A DNA stretch of 64,000 bases from an uncultured Caulobacter sp. (GCF_947036865.1 NZ_CAMQSF010000017.1:1-64000), one strand, 5' to 3'. Positions 24,165-32,973 are shown, counted from the stretch's first letter. Numbers and translations: made by a program. The notes: a model not told the origin generated them from the letters alone.

Positions 24165-25412
24165 CTACAGCTGGTCCAGCCCGTACGCCGCGTGCAGCGC
24201 CCGCACGGCGAGCTCGGTATAGGCCGCGTCGATCAGCACCGAGATCTTGATCTCCGAGGTCGAGATGACCTGGATGTTGATGTTCTTCTCGGCCAGGGCG
24301 GCGAACATCGACTGGGCGACGCCGGCGTGGCTGCGCATGCCGACCCCGATCACCGAGACCTTGGCGACGTCCTCGTTGACCGCGACGGCCTCGAAGCCGA
24401 TCTCCTTCTGGGCGGCCTGGACGATCTCGACCGCGCGGGCGGCGTCGCGCTTGCCGACCGTGAACTCCATGTTGGCGGTGTCGGCGCTGCGGGCGCGCGA
24501 CTGCACGATCATGTCCACGTTCACATTGGCGTCAGCCAGGCGGCCGAAGATCTGCGAGGACACGCCCGGATGGTCGGGCAGCCCCAGCAGGGTGATCTTG
24601 GCTTCGTCGCGGCTGTAGGCGACGCCCGAGACGATGCGCTTTTCCATGATTTCTTCCTCGTCGCAGACGATCGTACCTTGGCCCGGCGCTTCACCGGGTT
24701 CGACGAAACTCGACAGCACCCGCACCGGCACGCGATGGGCCATGGCCATCTCGACCGAGCGGGTCTGCAGCACCTTGGCCCCCAGCGAGGCCATTTCAAG
24801 CATCTCTTCGTAGCTGATCTTGGCCAGGCGCTTGGCCTTGCTCTCGATCCGCGGGTCGGTCGTGTAGACGCCGTCCACGTCGGTATAGATGTCGCAGTCG
24901 CCCTTGACCGCCGCGGCGATCGCCACCGCCGAGGTGTCCGAGCCGCCCCGGCCCAGGGTGGTGATGCGGCGGTCGGGGGTCACGCCCTGGAAGCCGGCGA
25001 TCACGGCGATCTCGCCGCTGGCGAAGCAGGCCTCGAGGTTCTCCGGCGGGATCTCCTCGATCCGCGCGCGGCCGTGGGCGGCGTCGGTCAGGATCGGCAC
25101 CTGCCAGCCCAGGAACGAGCGGGCCTTGTGGCCCATGTTGCGCAGGGTCATGGCCAGGAGGCCGGCGGTCACCTGCTCGCCCGAGGCGACGACGGCGTCG
25201 TACTCGTCGTCCGACTCCGGCAGGCCTTGGGCCGCGCGGCCGGCGCCGTCGGTCCAGGCGACGAGCTCGTTGGTCTTGCCCGACATGGCCGAGACGACCA
25301 CGGCCACCTGTTTGCCGGTGGCGACCTCGGCGGCGACCAGGCGCGCCACGCGGCGAATGCGCTCCAGGTCGGCGACCGACGTGCCGCCGAACTTCATCAC
25401 CAACCGAGACAC
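24165..25412 (-). CDS. lysC: Aspartate kinase
   Basis: 415 residues from GTG 25412, with GAGG about 11 bases upstream; the track start adds a tail (MTGFRGGRH). It phosphorylates L-aspartate, first step to Lys, Thr, Met and diaminopimelate. The catalytic domain starts VSRLVMKFGGTSVADLERI and has TLGRGGSDTSAVAIAAAV and DVDGVYTTDPRI. Two ACT domains at the C-terminus (KITLLGLPDHPGVSSQIF; KVSVIGVGMRSHAGVAQSMF) give feedback control. It normally precedes ptsP in this clade; here a 3.4-kb accessory stretch separates them. Confidence 0.97.
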   Translation of the reverse strand: MSRLVMKFGGTSVADLERIRRVARLVAAEVATGKQVAVVVSAMSGKTNELVAWTDGAGRAAQGLPESDDEYDAVVASGEQVTAGLLAMTLRNMGHKARSFLGWQVPILTDAAHGRARIEEIPPENLEACFASGEIAVIAGFQGVTPDRRITTLGRGGSDTSAVAIAAAVKGDCDIYTDVDGVYTTDPRIESKAKRLAKISYEEMLEMASLGAKVLQTRSVEMAMAHRVPVRVLSSFVEPGEAPGQGTIVCDEEEIMEKRIVSGVAYSRDEAKITLLGLPDHPGVSSQIFGRLADANVNVDMIVQSRARSADTANMEFTVGKRDAARAVEIVQAAQKEIGFEAVAVNEDVAKVSVIGVGMRSHAGVAQSMFAALAEKNINIQVISTSEIKISVLIDAAYTELAVRALHAAYGLDQL

Positions 25413-25528
25413 GTGCCTGCCACCTCGAAAACCGGTCAATTCTTGCGCGGAAGCCGGCTCATCGCCCCCGCCCGCGCAAGCCGCCGCCTTCTAGCGGCGT
25501 TGTCCAGGCGCCGCAATGCGTCATCGCA

Positions 25529-26353
25529 TCATTTTCGCGCCGCGTGATCGTCCAGGACCGGCGGAAGCTTGAAGGCCACCACCTGACGGGTGGCGCGGTT
25601 GACGCCCCAGACCACGCGCGGCTGATAGGGGTCCCACGCGATCGCCTGGCCCTCGACCGGGATCGCCAGGGTCGCGACGAGGTCCAGCGTCGCCCCGCCC
25701 TCGGTCGGGACCCGCAGCGCGTACATCTCGGGCCGGTCGTGGCCGGTGACATAGAGCAGGCCGTCGTCGCCGAACGCCCCGCCCGAGCTGCTGTAGGGGG
25801 CCATGCGCTCTAGCACCGGCGCGGGCAGCAGCCACGCCCCGACCCGCCGCCACTGGTCGTCGAACTTGACCAGCGTCGTCCATCGATGGTCGCGCCCGGG
25901 CTCGCCGCCCTTGGCGTCGTAATTGGCGAACATCCCCCACCAGAAGCCGTCGTGGCGATCGACCCAGGTCAGCGACCCGGTCCCCGGCCCCAGCGGCACG
26001 ACGCGCTTGTGGGTCATTTTCACCGGGTCGAAGATCTCGACCGAGCTGGTCTGGGGCACGCTGGGATAGTTGGAGCCGGCGCAGACCAGATCCTTGCCGA
26101 CGATCAGGCAGGCGTTCAGGTGCTTGAAGCGGACGGGGTCGCCCTTCCACTCGGCCTGCTTGACGGCGGTCGCCTTGTCGTAGCGGGCGATGGTCCCGTT
26201 ATCGATCGCGAAGAGGTGGGTCTTGTCGACCGCCACGCCCTGATTGGCCTCGGGCGCTTCCAGGCGGCGCGCCTCGGTCGTCTTCAGGCTCGGCTCCTGG
26301 GCCAGGGCCGGAGCGGCGGCCAGCAGCGCGGCCAGGATCGAAAGACGCTTCAT
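25529..26353 (-). CDS. Secreted protein, probably beta-propeller
   Basis: 274 residues from ATG 26353; the track N-terminus comes from a repeat. The signal peptide is MKRLSILAALLAAAPALAQ. The body has strand-rich repeats such as GVAVDKTHLFAIDNGTIARYD, LNACLIVGKDLVCAGSNYPSVPQTSSVEIFD, SLTWVDRHDGFWWGMFANYD and GDDGLLYVTGHDRPEMYAL, the alternation of a propeller. The two Cys in LNACLIVGKDLVCAG may bond. I cannot name the family or substrate; it likely acts in the periplasm. Confidence 0.75.
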   Translation of the reverse strand: MKRLSILAALLAAAPALAQEPSLKTTEARRLEAPEANQGVAVDKTHLFAIDNGTIARYDKATAVKQAEWKGDPVRFKHLNACLIVGKDLVCAGSNYPSVPQTSSVEIFDPVKMTHKRVVPLGPGTGSLTWVDRHDGFWWGMFANYDAKGGEPGRDHRWTTLVKFDDQWRRVGAWLLPAPVLERMAPYSSSGGAFGDDGLLYVTGHDRPEMYALRVPTEGGATLDLVATLAIPVEGQAIAWDPYQPRVVWGVNRATRQVVAFKLPPVLDDHAARK

Positions 26354-26427
26354 GCGCGGAACCATCAGCCCGGACTCGGACGAAGTCGCAACTTGGACCA
26401 GGATTGTGACGATCAAACCTACTCCGG

Positions 26428-26528
26428 TCTTCCCCGCGCAAGCGGGATCCAAGCCGAGTTTGCGGCATAGTCCCCCGCGCGCGCCGCGACGTCGGACTCA
26501 GCCTGGGTCCCCGCTTTCGCGGGGAAAA
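26428..26528. repeat. Palindromic intergenic element, family C (CCCCGCG..CGCGGGG)
   Basis: Left arm CTTCCCCGCGCAAGCGGGATCC and right arm GGGTCCCCGCTTTCGCGGGGAAA pair across the element, and each arm is itself a small hairpin. It sits in the 440-base gene-free stretch between the propeller gene and ubiG, together with the element at 26574. Confidence 0.8.
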
Positions 26529-26573
26529 CGGCAGGCGGGTTTAGCCTTGAGTGTTGATAGCCTCTTCAGTGCC

Positions 26574-26662
26574 GTCCTCGCCCTTCGACAGGCTCAGGGT
26601 GAGGACGACTATAGGCCCCGCGGGCACAAAATCCTCATCCTGAGCCTGTCGAAGGACGAGGA
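26574..26662. repeat. Palindromic intergenic element, family B copy 2
   Basis: GTCCTCGCCCTTCGACAGG... pairs with ...CCTGTCGAAGGACGAGGA over about 30 bases with few mismatches. It shares CCTTCGA, CAGG and TGAGGA blocks with the element at 24055. Confidence 0.85.
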
Positions 26663-26795
26663 TTTCCATCCGGACCAACCTCCACACGCAACGTGAACTC
26701 AGCCCAACGGAGTAGGTGTTTTCGCGGTGAAGACGACGTAGGCGTGGGGGACGAGGATGATGCGCCGGCGGCCAAATCCCTCTAAACAAGCGCGC

Positions 26796-27548
26796 ATGAC
26801 AGACGCCGCCTCGCCCTCCTGGAGCATCGACCCCGCCGACGTGGCGCGGTTCTCGGCCATCGCCGCCGAATGGTGGGATCCCAAGGGCAAGTTCGCGCCG
26901 CTGCACGTGTTCAATCCCTGCCGCCTGGCCTTCATCCGCGAGCAGGCCCTGACGCGCTTCGGCCGCGACGGCGCCGCCCGCGCGCCGTTCGAGGACCTGT
27001 CCCTGCTCGACATCGGCTGCGGCGGCGGCCTGCTGTCCGAGCCGATGGCCCGGCTGGGCTTCTCGGTCACGGGCATCGACGCCTCGGAGAAGAACATCAA
27101 GACCGCCGCCACCCACGCGGCCGAGCAGGGCCTGGAGATCGCCTACCGCCCCGCCACCGCCGAACAGCTGCTGGCCGAGGGCGCGGGGCCGTTCGACGTC
27201 GTGCTGACCATGGAGGTCATCGAGCATGTCGCCGATCCGGGCGAATTCCTGCGGACCTGCTCCAAGCTGCTCAAGCCCGGCGGCCTGATGGTCGTGGCCA
27301 CCCTGAACCGCACGCTGAAGGCCCTGGCCCTGGCCAAGATCGGCGCCGAGTACGTGCTGCGCTGGGTGCCGGCGGGCACGCACGACTGGCGCCAGTTCCT
27401 GAAACCCGAGGAGCTGCGCGCCTTCCTGGCCGGCGAGCCGGTCGAGATGCAGGGCCCGTTCGGCGTCAGCTACAGCCCTCTGACCGGCCGCTGGAGCCGC
27501 TCGACCGACACCGACATCAACTACATGATGACCGTCACCAAGGCCTGA
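26796..27548 (+). CDS. ubiG: Ubiquinone biosynthesis O-methyltransferase
   Basis: 250 residues from ATG 26796. UbiG makes both O-methylations in ubiquinone synthesis. The start [37 protein letters not shown] is a UbiG signature, followed by the SAM loop [19 protein letters not shown] and [24 protein letters not shown] and DTDINYMMT complete the family. It is divergent from lysC, its usual neighbour, with a secreted protein and two palindromic elements between them. Confidence 0.96.
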   Translation: MTDAASPSWSIDPADVARFSAIAAEWWDPKGKFAPLHVFNPCRLAFIREQALTRFGRDGAARAPFEDLSLLDIGCGGGLLSEPMARLGFSVTGIDASEKNIKTAATHAAEQGLEIAYRPATAEQLLAEGAGPFDVVLTMEVIEHVADPGEFLRTCSKLLKPGGLMVVATLNRTLKALALAKIGAEYVLRWVPAGTHDWRQFLKPEELRAFLAGEPVEMQGPFGVSYSPLTGRWSRSTDTDINYMMTVTKA

Positions 27549-27676
27549 AACGCGGGCCTTCGGGGAACTTCGCCGCGCCGGGAGCTTTTCCCATCCCAGG
27601 GACAAGAACCCGGATTGGCGACCCACCGTCGGGGGGTCGGACGTCGATCCGTTCGCGTGGGAACGGAGACCATCTC

Positions 27677-28696
27677 ATGACTTGCAAGACCTTGGCCGCG
27701 ATGCTGGCCGCGACGGTGGCGTGCGGCGCGATCGCCCCCGCCTTCGCCCAGGACTCGGCCTATCAGCGGAACCTGAGCGCCTACGACCAGCAGCGCTCGA
27801 ACTATTACGATCGCGTCGCCGAGTATCAGGACCGCCAGGACGCCTACGAGCGCGATCGCGCCAACTACCTGCGGGCCCGCGACGAATACGACCGCCGCTA
27901 CGGCCGCGGGGCCTATGACCGCCGCTATCCCAGCTACGCCGACCGCTACCGCGTGGCCCAGTATCGCGACAGCAACGCCTATTACGGCGAGCAGGCCGAT
28001 TTCGAGCGCGCCCGCGCCAGCTACGAGCGCGCCCGCTACGACTATGACCGCCGCTATGGCGAGGGCGCCTATGACCGCCGCCATCCCGGCGAGGCCGACC
28101 GCTTCCGGGTCAGCGGCGTCAGCCAGGCCTCGGGCTACGACACGCGCTATGACACCGGCCGCGCCCAATGGGAGCGGGACCGCGATCGCTACTTCGCCGC
28201 CCGCGACGACTATGACCGCCGCTACGGCGCCGGCGCCTATGACCGTCGCAATCCGGGCGAGAGCGCCCGTTACGCCACGCCCTATGCCGGCGGCGCCTAC
28301 AGCATCGACACCAACGCCAATGTCGGCGTCGACACCTGCCGTCAGGACGCCAAGCGCAACGCCACGGTCGGCGGCGTGATCGGCGCCCTGGCCGGCGCGG
28401 CCCTGGGCTCGAACGTCGCGGCCCGCAACGCGCGCCCCGAGGGCACCGTGCTGGGCGCCCTGGTCGGCGCGGGCGTCGGCGCGGCGGTCGGCAACGCCTC
28501 GGCCAAGTGCGACACGCGCGGCGCCTACTACACCTACGACCAGACCCAGCCCTATCGCTACAGCGACGGCCGCTACGCCAGCGCGGGCGAACGCTGCCGC
28601 CTGGCCCCGGCCCCGACCGAGTACAACGGCCGCGTCGAGCAGCGCTATGTCCGCGTCTGCCCCGACGCCGACGGCCGCTATCGCGTCGAGAGCTGA
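27677..28696 (+). CDS. Secreted glycine-zipper protein with three 40-residue YDRRYG repeats
   Basis: 339 residues from ATG 27677; the track ORF 26870 reads a ubiG shadow before this. Signal peptide: TLAAMLAATVACGAIAPAFAQ. Then three tandem units of about 40 residues, each with ER.R..Y..AR..YDRRYG.GAYDRR, at about residues 55-95, 110-150 and 170-210. A Cys (DTCRQDAKRN) precedes a glycine zipper (GGVIGALAGAALG, then EGTVLGALVGAGVGAAVG), ending ASAKC. Envelope location is likely; function unknown. The next gene carries the same Cys-bracketed zipper. Confidence 0.88.
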   Translation: MTCKTLAAMLAATVACGAIAPAFAQDSAYQRNLSAYDQQRSNYYDRVAEYQDRQDAYERDRANYLRARDEYDRRYGRGAYDRRYPSYADRYRVAQYRDSNAYYGEQADFERARASYERARYDYDRRYGEGAYDRRHPGEADRFRVSGVSQASGYDTRYDTGRAQWERDRDRYFAARDDYDRRYGAGAYDRRNPGESARYATPYAGGAYSIDTNANVGVDTCRQDAKRNATVGGVIGALAGAALGSNVAARNARPEGTVLGALVGAGVGAAVGNASAKCDTRGAYYTYDQTQPYRYSDGRYASAGERCRLAPAPTEYNGRVEQRYVRVCPDADGRYRVES

Positions 28697-28810
28697 TCCC
28701 GGCTCGCGCCCAGGCTCGAGCGTCGGGGATCCGACCAGCGGGAAACCCGTCGCCAGCTTGGGCGTTAAGACGCCGAGGGATTTCAACAGGGTAAGAACGG
28801 AGAGCTCGCC

Positions 28811-29110
28811 ATGCGCGCCCATCTGAAAGCCGCCATCCTGGCCACCGTCGTCGGATTCACCGTCAGCAGCGTGGCCGTCACCGCCGCCGACGCCCAAGGC
28901 CGCCGCTATCGCGTGATGGTCTGCGACAAGTCCAAGGCCAAGAACGGCGCCATCATCGGCGGCCTGTCGGGCGCCCTGCTGGGCAACGTCGTCGCCGGCC
29001 ACGGCGCCCGCACCGAAGGCACGCTGCTGGGCGGCGCGGTCGGCGCCGTCGCCGGTCACGAGATCGGCAAGGGCAAGCGCAAGTGTCACTACGAGTACCG
29101 GTATCGGTAA
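28811..29110 (+). CDS. Small secreted Cys-bracketed glycine-zipper protein
   Basis: 99 residues. A signal peptide (HLKAAILATVVGFTVSSVAVTAADA) is followed by VMVCDKSKAKNG, a glycine zipper (IIGGLSGALLGNVVAGHG, then EGTLLGGAVGAVAGHEIG) and KGKRKCHYEYRYR. The spacing of the two Cys around the zipper and the EGT(V/L)LG block match the upstream gene, so the two are paralogous in this module. A strong terminator follows. Envelope role unknown. Confidence 0.85.
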   Translation: MRAHLKAAILATVVGFTVSSVAVTAADAQGRRYRVMVCDKSKAKNGAIIGGLSGALLGNVVAGHGARTEGTLLGGAVGAVAGHEIGKGKRKCHYEYRYR

Positions 29111-29136
29111 GGCGTAGAGCTTCTTGAGACGAACGA

Positions 29137-29169
29137 GGGCGGCGGATCGAAAGATCCGCCGCCCTTTTT
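29137..29169 (+). terminator. Rho-independent terminator after the glycine-zipper genes
   Basis: GGGCGGCGGATC-GAAA-GATCCGCCGCCC is a 12-bp perfect stem with a tetraloop, followed by TTTTT. Confidence 0.95.
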
Positions 29170-29272
29170 CATGCGGTCTCCGCCGAACGCCCGAAGGCGA
29201 CGCGCGGCCAGAGCGTGATAGCCGAAAGTGTGAGCGGTTTTCGCGGCTAGCACGTTCTAAAGGTTTGAAATC

Positions 29273-29320
29273 GAGCCTGTTTATCCGTTTCGAATGAGTC
29301 CATTCGAGACAGGCAGGCTC
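29273..29320. repeat. Nested inverted repeat at the chemoreceptor 3-prime end
   Basis: TCGAATG-AGTC-CATTCGA is a perfect 7-bp hairpin, enclosed by a wider GAGCCTG / CAGGCTC pair. The outer right arm touches the stop of the globin-coupled chemoreceptor. There is no T-run, so it may be a 3-prime stabiliser or a weak terminator on the minus strand. Confidence 0.55.
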
Positions 29321-30804
29321 TAAGCGGCGGCCCTTCGCGCCGTCTCGCCCGCGCCGCCGCCGGTGTCGAAGCCCGCCACCAGAGCGGCCAGTTCGCCCGC
29401 GCCGCGCCGAAGGCTGGCGGCCTCGCTCGTCGCCTGGGAGACGCGCTGCGCGTTCTGCTGCGTGGTGGCGTCCATCTGCGTCATCGCGCCATTGACGTCG
29501 CCGAGATTGGCGGCCTGGCCGGAGGCGGCGTCGGCGATCCCCTGGATCAGCGTGTCGATCTCGGAGATTTGGCCGGTGATGTCGATCAGCGCTTCTCCCG
29601 TGCGCCCCACCAGCTCGACGCCGCGGGTCACCTGCATCGTGCTCTGGGCGATCACCGACTTGATCTCCTTGGCGGCCTCGGCGCTGCGCTGGGCCAAGGC
29701 GCGAACCTCGGACGCCACCACCGCGAAGCCGCGTCCCGCGTCCCCGGCCCGCGCGGCCTCCACGCCCGCGTTCAGGGCCAGAAGATTGGTCTGGAACGCG
29801 ATCTCGTCGATGACGCCGATGATCTGGGCGATCTGGCCCGCGCCCTTCTCGATCTCGTCCATCGCCGAGACCGCGTCGCGGACCAGGTCGCTGGATAGCT
29901 CGGCCTTGCCCCGCGCGGCCGAGGCCGAAGCGGCGACCTGCTTGGCGCCTTGAGCGCTGGTCTTCACCGCCTTGGTGATCTCGTCGATGGCGGTGGCGGC
30001 CTTGACGATGTCGGCGGCCTGGCGCTCGGTGCGATGGGTCAGATCCTCGCAGGCCTGGGCGATCGCGACCGACCCGCGCTCGACATTGGTCGAGGCCCCG
30101 GCGATGCCCTTGATCGTGGACTCGAGCGTCTGGATCGCGGCGTTGAAGTCTTCGCGCAGCTGGGCGTATTCGGCGGGCAGGTCGTCGTTCAGGCGGTAGT
30201 TCAGCAGCCCCTCGCTGAGCGCGGCCAGCGCATGGCCCACGCTCTTGACGATCGCCTCCCGCTCCGTGCGGATCGCCTCGATCTCGGCCTTTCGCCGCGC
30301 CTCCTCGGCCGCGTGCAGATAGACCGACAGCGCGTAGTCGATGTCGAGCATCGCGGCCTTCACCAGGGCGCCCAGCTCGGCGGAGACCTCGGCGGGGCTA
30401 GCCCCCTTGCTCATGAAGCCCCGCGACCAGCGCGCCTCGACCAGCGCGTCGATCAGGCTCTCGACCACCACGGCGTAGCCGCCGATGTACCAGCGCGGTT
30501 CCAGACCGATCCGGGCGTGGACCTCGCCGATCGCGGTGACCGCGTTGACATAGCCCTGATCGAAGTCGCCCGTCAGGATGCGCTCCCAGTGGGCGACCTG
30601 CTTCTGCTTGGCGTGTTCGATCGCCGCCTGGTTCGGGAAGAACCGGATCGTCTCCGGGTTGTTTCGGACCTTGGCATAGAAACCGTCCATAGCCTGGCTC
30701 AAGCGCGCTCGGATCGTCGGTCCGATGGCCTTGATGCGGGCGCGAGCCTGGGCGTTCAGCCCCATGAAGCCCAGGCGCTCTTCGATCGTCTTGACGTCCG
30801 CCAC
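29320..30804 (-). CDS. Globin-coupled chemoreceptor (soluble MCP)
   Basis: 494 residues from GTG 30804. The N-terminal protoglobin sensor (about 1-170; GFMGLNAQARARIKAIGP, FFPNQAAIEHAKQKQVAHWERILTG with His in the proximal region, EVHARIGLEPRWYIGGY) has no membrane segment. It is followed by a linker and a methyl-accepting signalling domain with the conserved hairpin ([32 protein letters not shown]). Such proteins sense oxygen by haem and control chemotaxis. It is divergent from the LOV-like PAS gene, with a CtrA box in between. Confidence 0.94.
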   Translation of the reverse strand: MADVKTIEERLGFMGLNAQARARIKAIGPTIRARLSQAMDGFYAKVRNNPETIRFFPNQAAIEHAKQKQVAHWERILTGDFDQGYVNAVTAIGEVHARIGLEPRWYIGGYAVVVESLIDALVEARWSRGFMSKGASPAEVSAELGALVKAAMLDIDYALSVYLHAAEEARRKAEIEAIRTEREAIVKSVGHALAALSEGLLNYRLNDDLPAEYAQLREDFNAAIQTLESTIKGIAGASTNVERGSVAIAQACEDLTHRTERQAADIVKAATAIDEITKAVKTSAQGAKQVAASASAARGKAELSSDLVRDAVSAMDEIEKGAGQIAQIIGVIDEIAFQTNLLALNAGVEAARAGDAGRGFAVVASEVRALAQRSAEAAKEIKSVIAQSTMQVTRGVELVGRTGEALIDITGQISEIDTLIQGIADAASGQAANLGDVNGAMTQMDATTQQNAQRVSQATSEAASLRRGAGELAALVAGFDTGGGAGETARRAAA

Positions 30805-30944
30805 GTCGGGATCTCGCTGTTATGGAGTGGAGCCTCCACTGGAGCGCCTGGAGCGTAAAGAAAGGCCTAATTGACACGTAGAGGGCGCTACATTTCGCGG
30901 GCTTTTACGACCTAAAGCCTTGTTTTGTGCGCATTCCGGGGAAG

Positions 30945-30959
30945 TTAATCAGACATTAA
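30945..30959. promoter_or_regulatory. CtrA-type binding box TTAA-N7-TTAA
   Basis: TTAATCAGACATTAA matches the full CtrA consensus (TTAA, seven bases, TTAA). It lies in the divergent region between the globin-coupled chemoreceptor and the PAS gene, 37 bases before the preferred PAS start. CtrA is the cell-cycle master regulator of Caulobacterales. Confidence 0.7.
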
Positions 30960-30996
30960 TTAGCGATGCGGCACCATGGACTCTCGGGAGACCTCG

Positions 30997-31386
30997 ATGC
31001 TGGACCACCTCGTTAAGATCTATGCCGATAGCGACATCGCTGTCATCGTGACGGACGCCAACTTCTCCGACGAGGGGCCGACGATCCTGTTCGCCAACGC
31101 GGCGGCTCAGCGCATGACCGGCTATGCGCGCGCGGAGATGGTGGGGCGCTCGCCCCGGATGCTGCAGGGCGCGGAGACCAGCCTTGCCTCGCGCAAGGCC
31201 TTGGCCAGGGCGATCCGCCAGAACGATCATTCGGCGGTAGTGCTGCGGAACTATCGCAAGAACGGAGAGCCCTACGACTGCGCGATCTCGGTGGAGGTGC
31301 TGCGCAACCGGGCCGGCGCGCCGGAACTGGCGATCGCCTTCGAACAGGAACGCCCCATCCGAGCGGGCCGCCGCCGGGCCGTCTGA
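30997..31386 (+). CDS. Short LOV-like PAS protein without the photoactive cysteine
   Basis: 129 residues from ATG 30997, chosen for the GGGAG seven bases upstream; ATG 30976 is also in frame. One PAS domain: VIVTDANFSDEGPTILFANAAAQRMTGYARAEMVGRSPRMLQGAETS. The LOV hallmark GRNCRFLQG is replaced by GRSPRMLQG, so the flavin-binding Cys position is changed and light sensing is unlikely by that chemistry. There is no output domain. With a CtrA box and a neighbouring oxygen-type chemoreceptor, a cell-cycle-timed signalling role is an inference. Confidence 0.85.
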   Translation: MLDHLVKIYADSDIAVIVTDANFSDEGPTILFANAAAQRMTGYARAEMVGRSPRMLQGAETSLASRKALARAIRQNDHSAVVLRNYRKNGEPYDCAISVEVLRNRAGAPELAIAFEQERPIRAGRRRAV

Positions 31387-31393
31387 GCCCCCC

Positions 31394-31828
31394 TCAGTTC
31401 ACCTGCGTCTTCTTCGGCGCGGCCGGCGGCAGCGGGGCCACGCGCACGCCGTCCTCGATCAGCGCCTTGACCTCGGTCGGCGAGGCCTCGCCATAGATGC
31501 CGCGCTCCTCGGACTTGCCCTCGTGGATGGCGCGGGCCTCCTTGGCGAAGGCGTCGCCGACATAGTCGAAATTGTCCTCGACGTGGCGGCGGACCTCGGT
31601 CATGGCGGTCATCATCATCTCGCGCGTCTTGGCGTCGACGGCGGGGGCGGCGCGCTGAGCCTTGGTGCCGGTGACGGCCGGGGCCATGATCTGCTTGGAC
31701 ACCCCGTGCGAGCCGCATACCGGGCATTCGACGAGGCCCCGAGCGGCCTGGTCGTCATAGTCCGCCGACGAGCCGAACCAGCCCTCGAATTGATGAGCCT
31801 GATCGCACTGGAGCGCGTACTTGATCAT
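31394..31828 (-). CDS. DUF1178 family protein
   Basis: 144 residues. MIKYALQCDQAHQFEGWFGSSADYD and CPVCGSHGVSKQIMAPAV give the DUF1178 pattern, with a CxxC pair and an upstream Cys that may bind zinc. Function unknown. In alphaproteobacteria DUF1178 follows the nitrilase gene, as here, and forms one minus-strand operon with comF, grxC and the nitrilase. Confidence 0.95.
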   Translation of the reverse strand: MIKYALQCDQAHQFEGWFGSSADYDDQAARGLVECPVCGSHGVSKQIMAPAVTGTKAQRAAPAVDAKTREMMMTAMTEVRRHVEDNFDYVGDAFAKEARAIHEGKSEERGIYGEASPTEVKALIEDGVRVAPLPPAAPKKTQVN

Positions 31829-31840
31829 GGTTGGTCGTGG

Positions 31841-32695
31841 TCAGGGTCCGACGAAAGACCGGGCGTTCTGGAGCGCCGGGATCGCCGCCCGCGCCGACAA
31901 AGCAGCGGGCAGGTCGAGGTCGGCCATCAACACGCCCGGCGCGTCGTGGTCAAGCCTGGCGATCACCTCGCCCCAGGGACCGACCACGATCGAGCGGCCC
32001 CAGGTGCCGCGACCGTCCTCGTGGACGCCGCCCTGGGCGGGCGCCAGCACGAAGGAGCCGGTCTCGATGGCGCGGGCGCGCAGCAGCACTTCCCAATGGG
32101 CCTCGCCGGTCGGCCGGGTGAAGGCGGCCGGAACCGTCAGCACCGTGGCGCCGGCCAGGGCCAGGGCGCGGTGCAGGGCCGGAAAGCGCACATCGTAGCA
32201 GATGGTCAGGCCGAGCCTGGCCCAGGGCGTGTCGACCGTCACCGCCCGCTCGCCCGGCGCGTAGGCCGACGACTCGCGCGCCGTCTCGCCCGGCTTGCCG
32301 TCCTTGGGGGGCAGGTCGACGTCGAACATGTGCAGCTTGTCGTAGGTCGCGACGATCGCGCCGGTGGGGTCGATGACCACCTGGCGGTTGGCGGCCTTGC
32401 CTTCGCCGTCCTCGCGCCGCACCAGAGCCGAGCCGATGTCGATCCAGGTCCCGGTCTCGGCGGCGATGGCGCGCAGGCCCTGGACGACGGGGTCGTCCTC
32501 CAGCGCCGTCAGGGCCGGCAGCAGCTTGGCGCGGTCCCTCTGCACGACATTTGTGCATTCGGGGGTCAGCACTAGTTGGGCCCCCTGCCCGATCGCCTCG
32601 CGCACCGGCGGCGCGACATGGTCCAGCGCCGCGGCGTGGGTCGCCGGCGTGCGGGTCTGGACGAGACCGACTCTCAAGCCCCCCTTGGTCGTCAT
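31841..32695 (-). CDS. Carbon-nitrogen hydrolase (nitrilase superfamily, Nit1/NitA-like)
   Basis: 284 residues. The Glu-Lys-Cys triad is visible: Glu in LTPECTNVV, Lys in YDKLHMFDVD, Cys in TICYDVRFPALHRAL. Close members remove the deaminated form of glutathione or cleave small amides, but the exact substrate is not certain. It overlaps the grxC stop by 4 bases (ATGA) and is cotranscribed with it. Confidence 0.93.
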   Translation of the reverse strand: MTTKGGLRVGLVQTRTPATHAAALDHVAPPVREAIGQGAQLVLTPECTNVVQRDRAKLLPALTALEDDPVVQGLRAIAAETGTWIDIGSALVRREDGEGKAANRQVVIDPTGAIVATYDKLHMFDVDLPPKDGKPGETARESSAYAPGERAVTVDTPWARLGLTICYDVRFPALHRALALAGATVLTVPAAFTRPTGEAHWEVLLRARAIETGSFVLAPAQGGVHEDGRGTWGRSIVVGPWGEVIARLDHDAPGVLMADLDLPAALSARAAIPALQNARSFVGP

Positions 32696-32946
32696 GCGGC
32701 GAGCAGGCCGTCCAGCTTGCCCTCGCGCTCCAGAGCCATCATGTCGTCGCAGCCGCCGATGTGCCGGTCGCCGACGAAGATCTGCGGGAAGGTCGAGCGG
32801 CCCGACCGCTCCATCATCTCCTGGCGCAGCTTGGGATCCATGCCGGCCTCGATCTCGGTGAAGTCGGCGCCCTTTTCGCTCAAGAGAGCCAGGGCGCGGG
32901 CGCAGTAGCCGCAGAAGGGGCGGGTGTAGATGGTGACGTGGGCCAT
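32692..32946 (-). CDS. grxC: Glutaredoxin 3
   Basis: 84 residues, usual length. The redox motif CGYC is in YTRPFCGYCARAL, glutathione contacts in STFPQIFVGDRHIGGCDDMMAL. It reduces disulfides using glutathione. It sits between comF and the nitrilase, with an ATGA overlap with the latter. Confidence 0.97.
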   Translation of the reverse strand: MAHVTIYTRPFCGYCARALALLSEKGADFTEIEAGMDPKLRQEMMERSGRSTFPQIFVGDRHIGGCDDMMALEREGKLDGLLAA

Positions 32947-32973
32947 GCTCGAACTCGGAATCCTTGGTGAAGC

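Noticed and set aside
26870-28696. 608-aa ORF as one protein
   Set aside because: First part is a ubiG shadow in another frame; only the part from 27677, with a signal peptide, is real.
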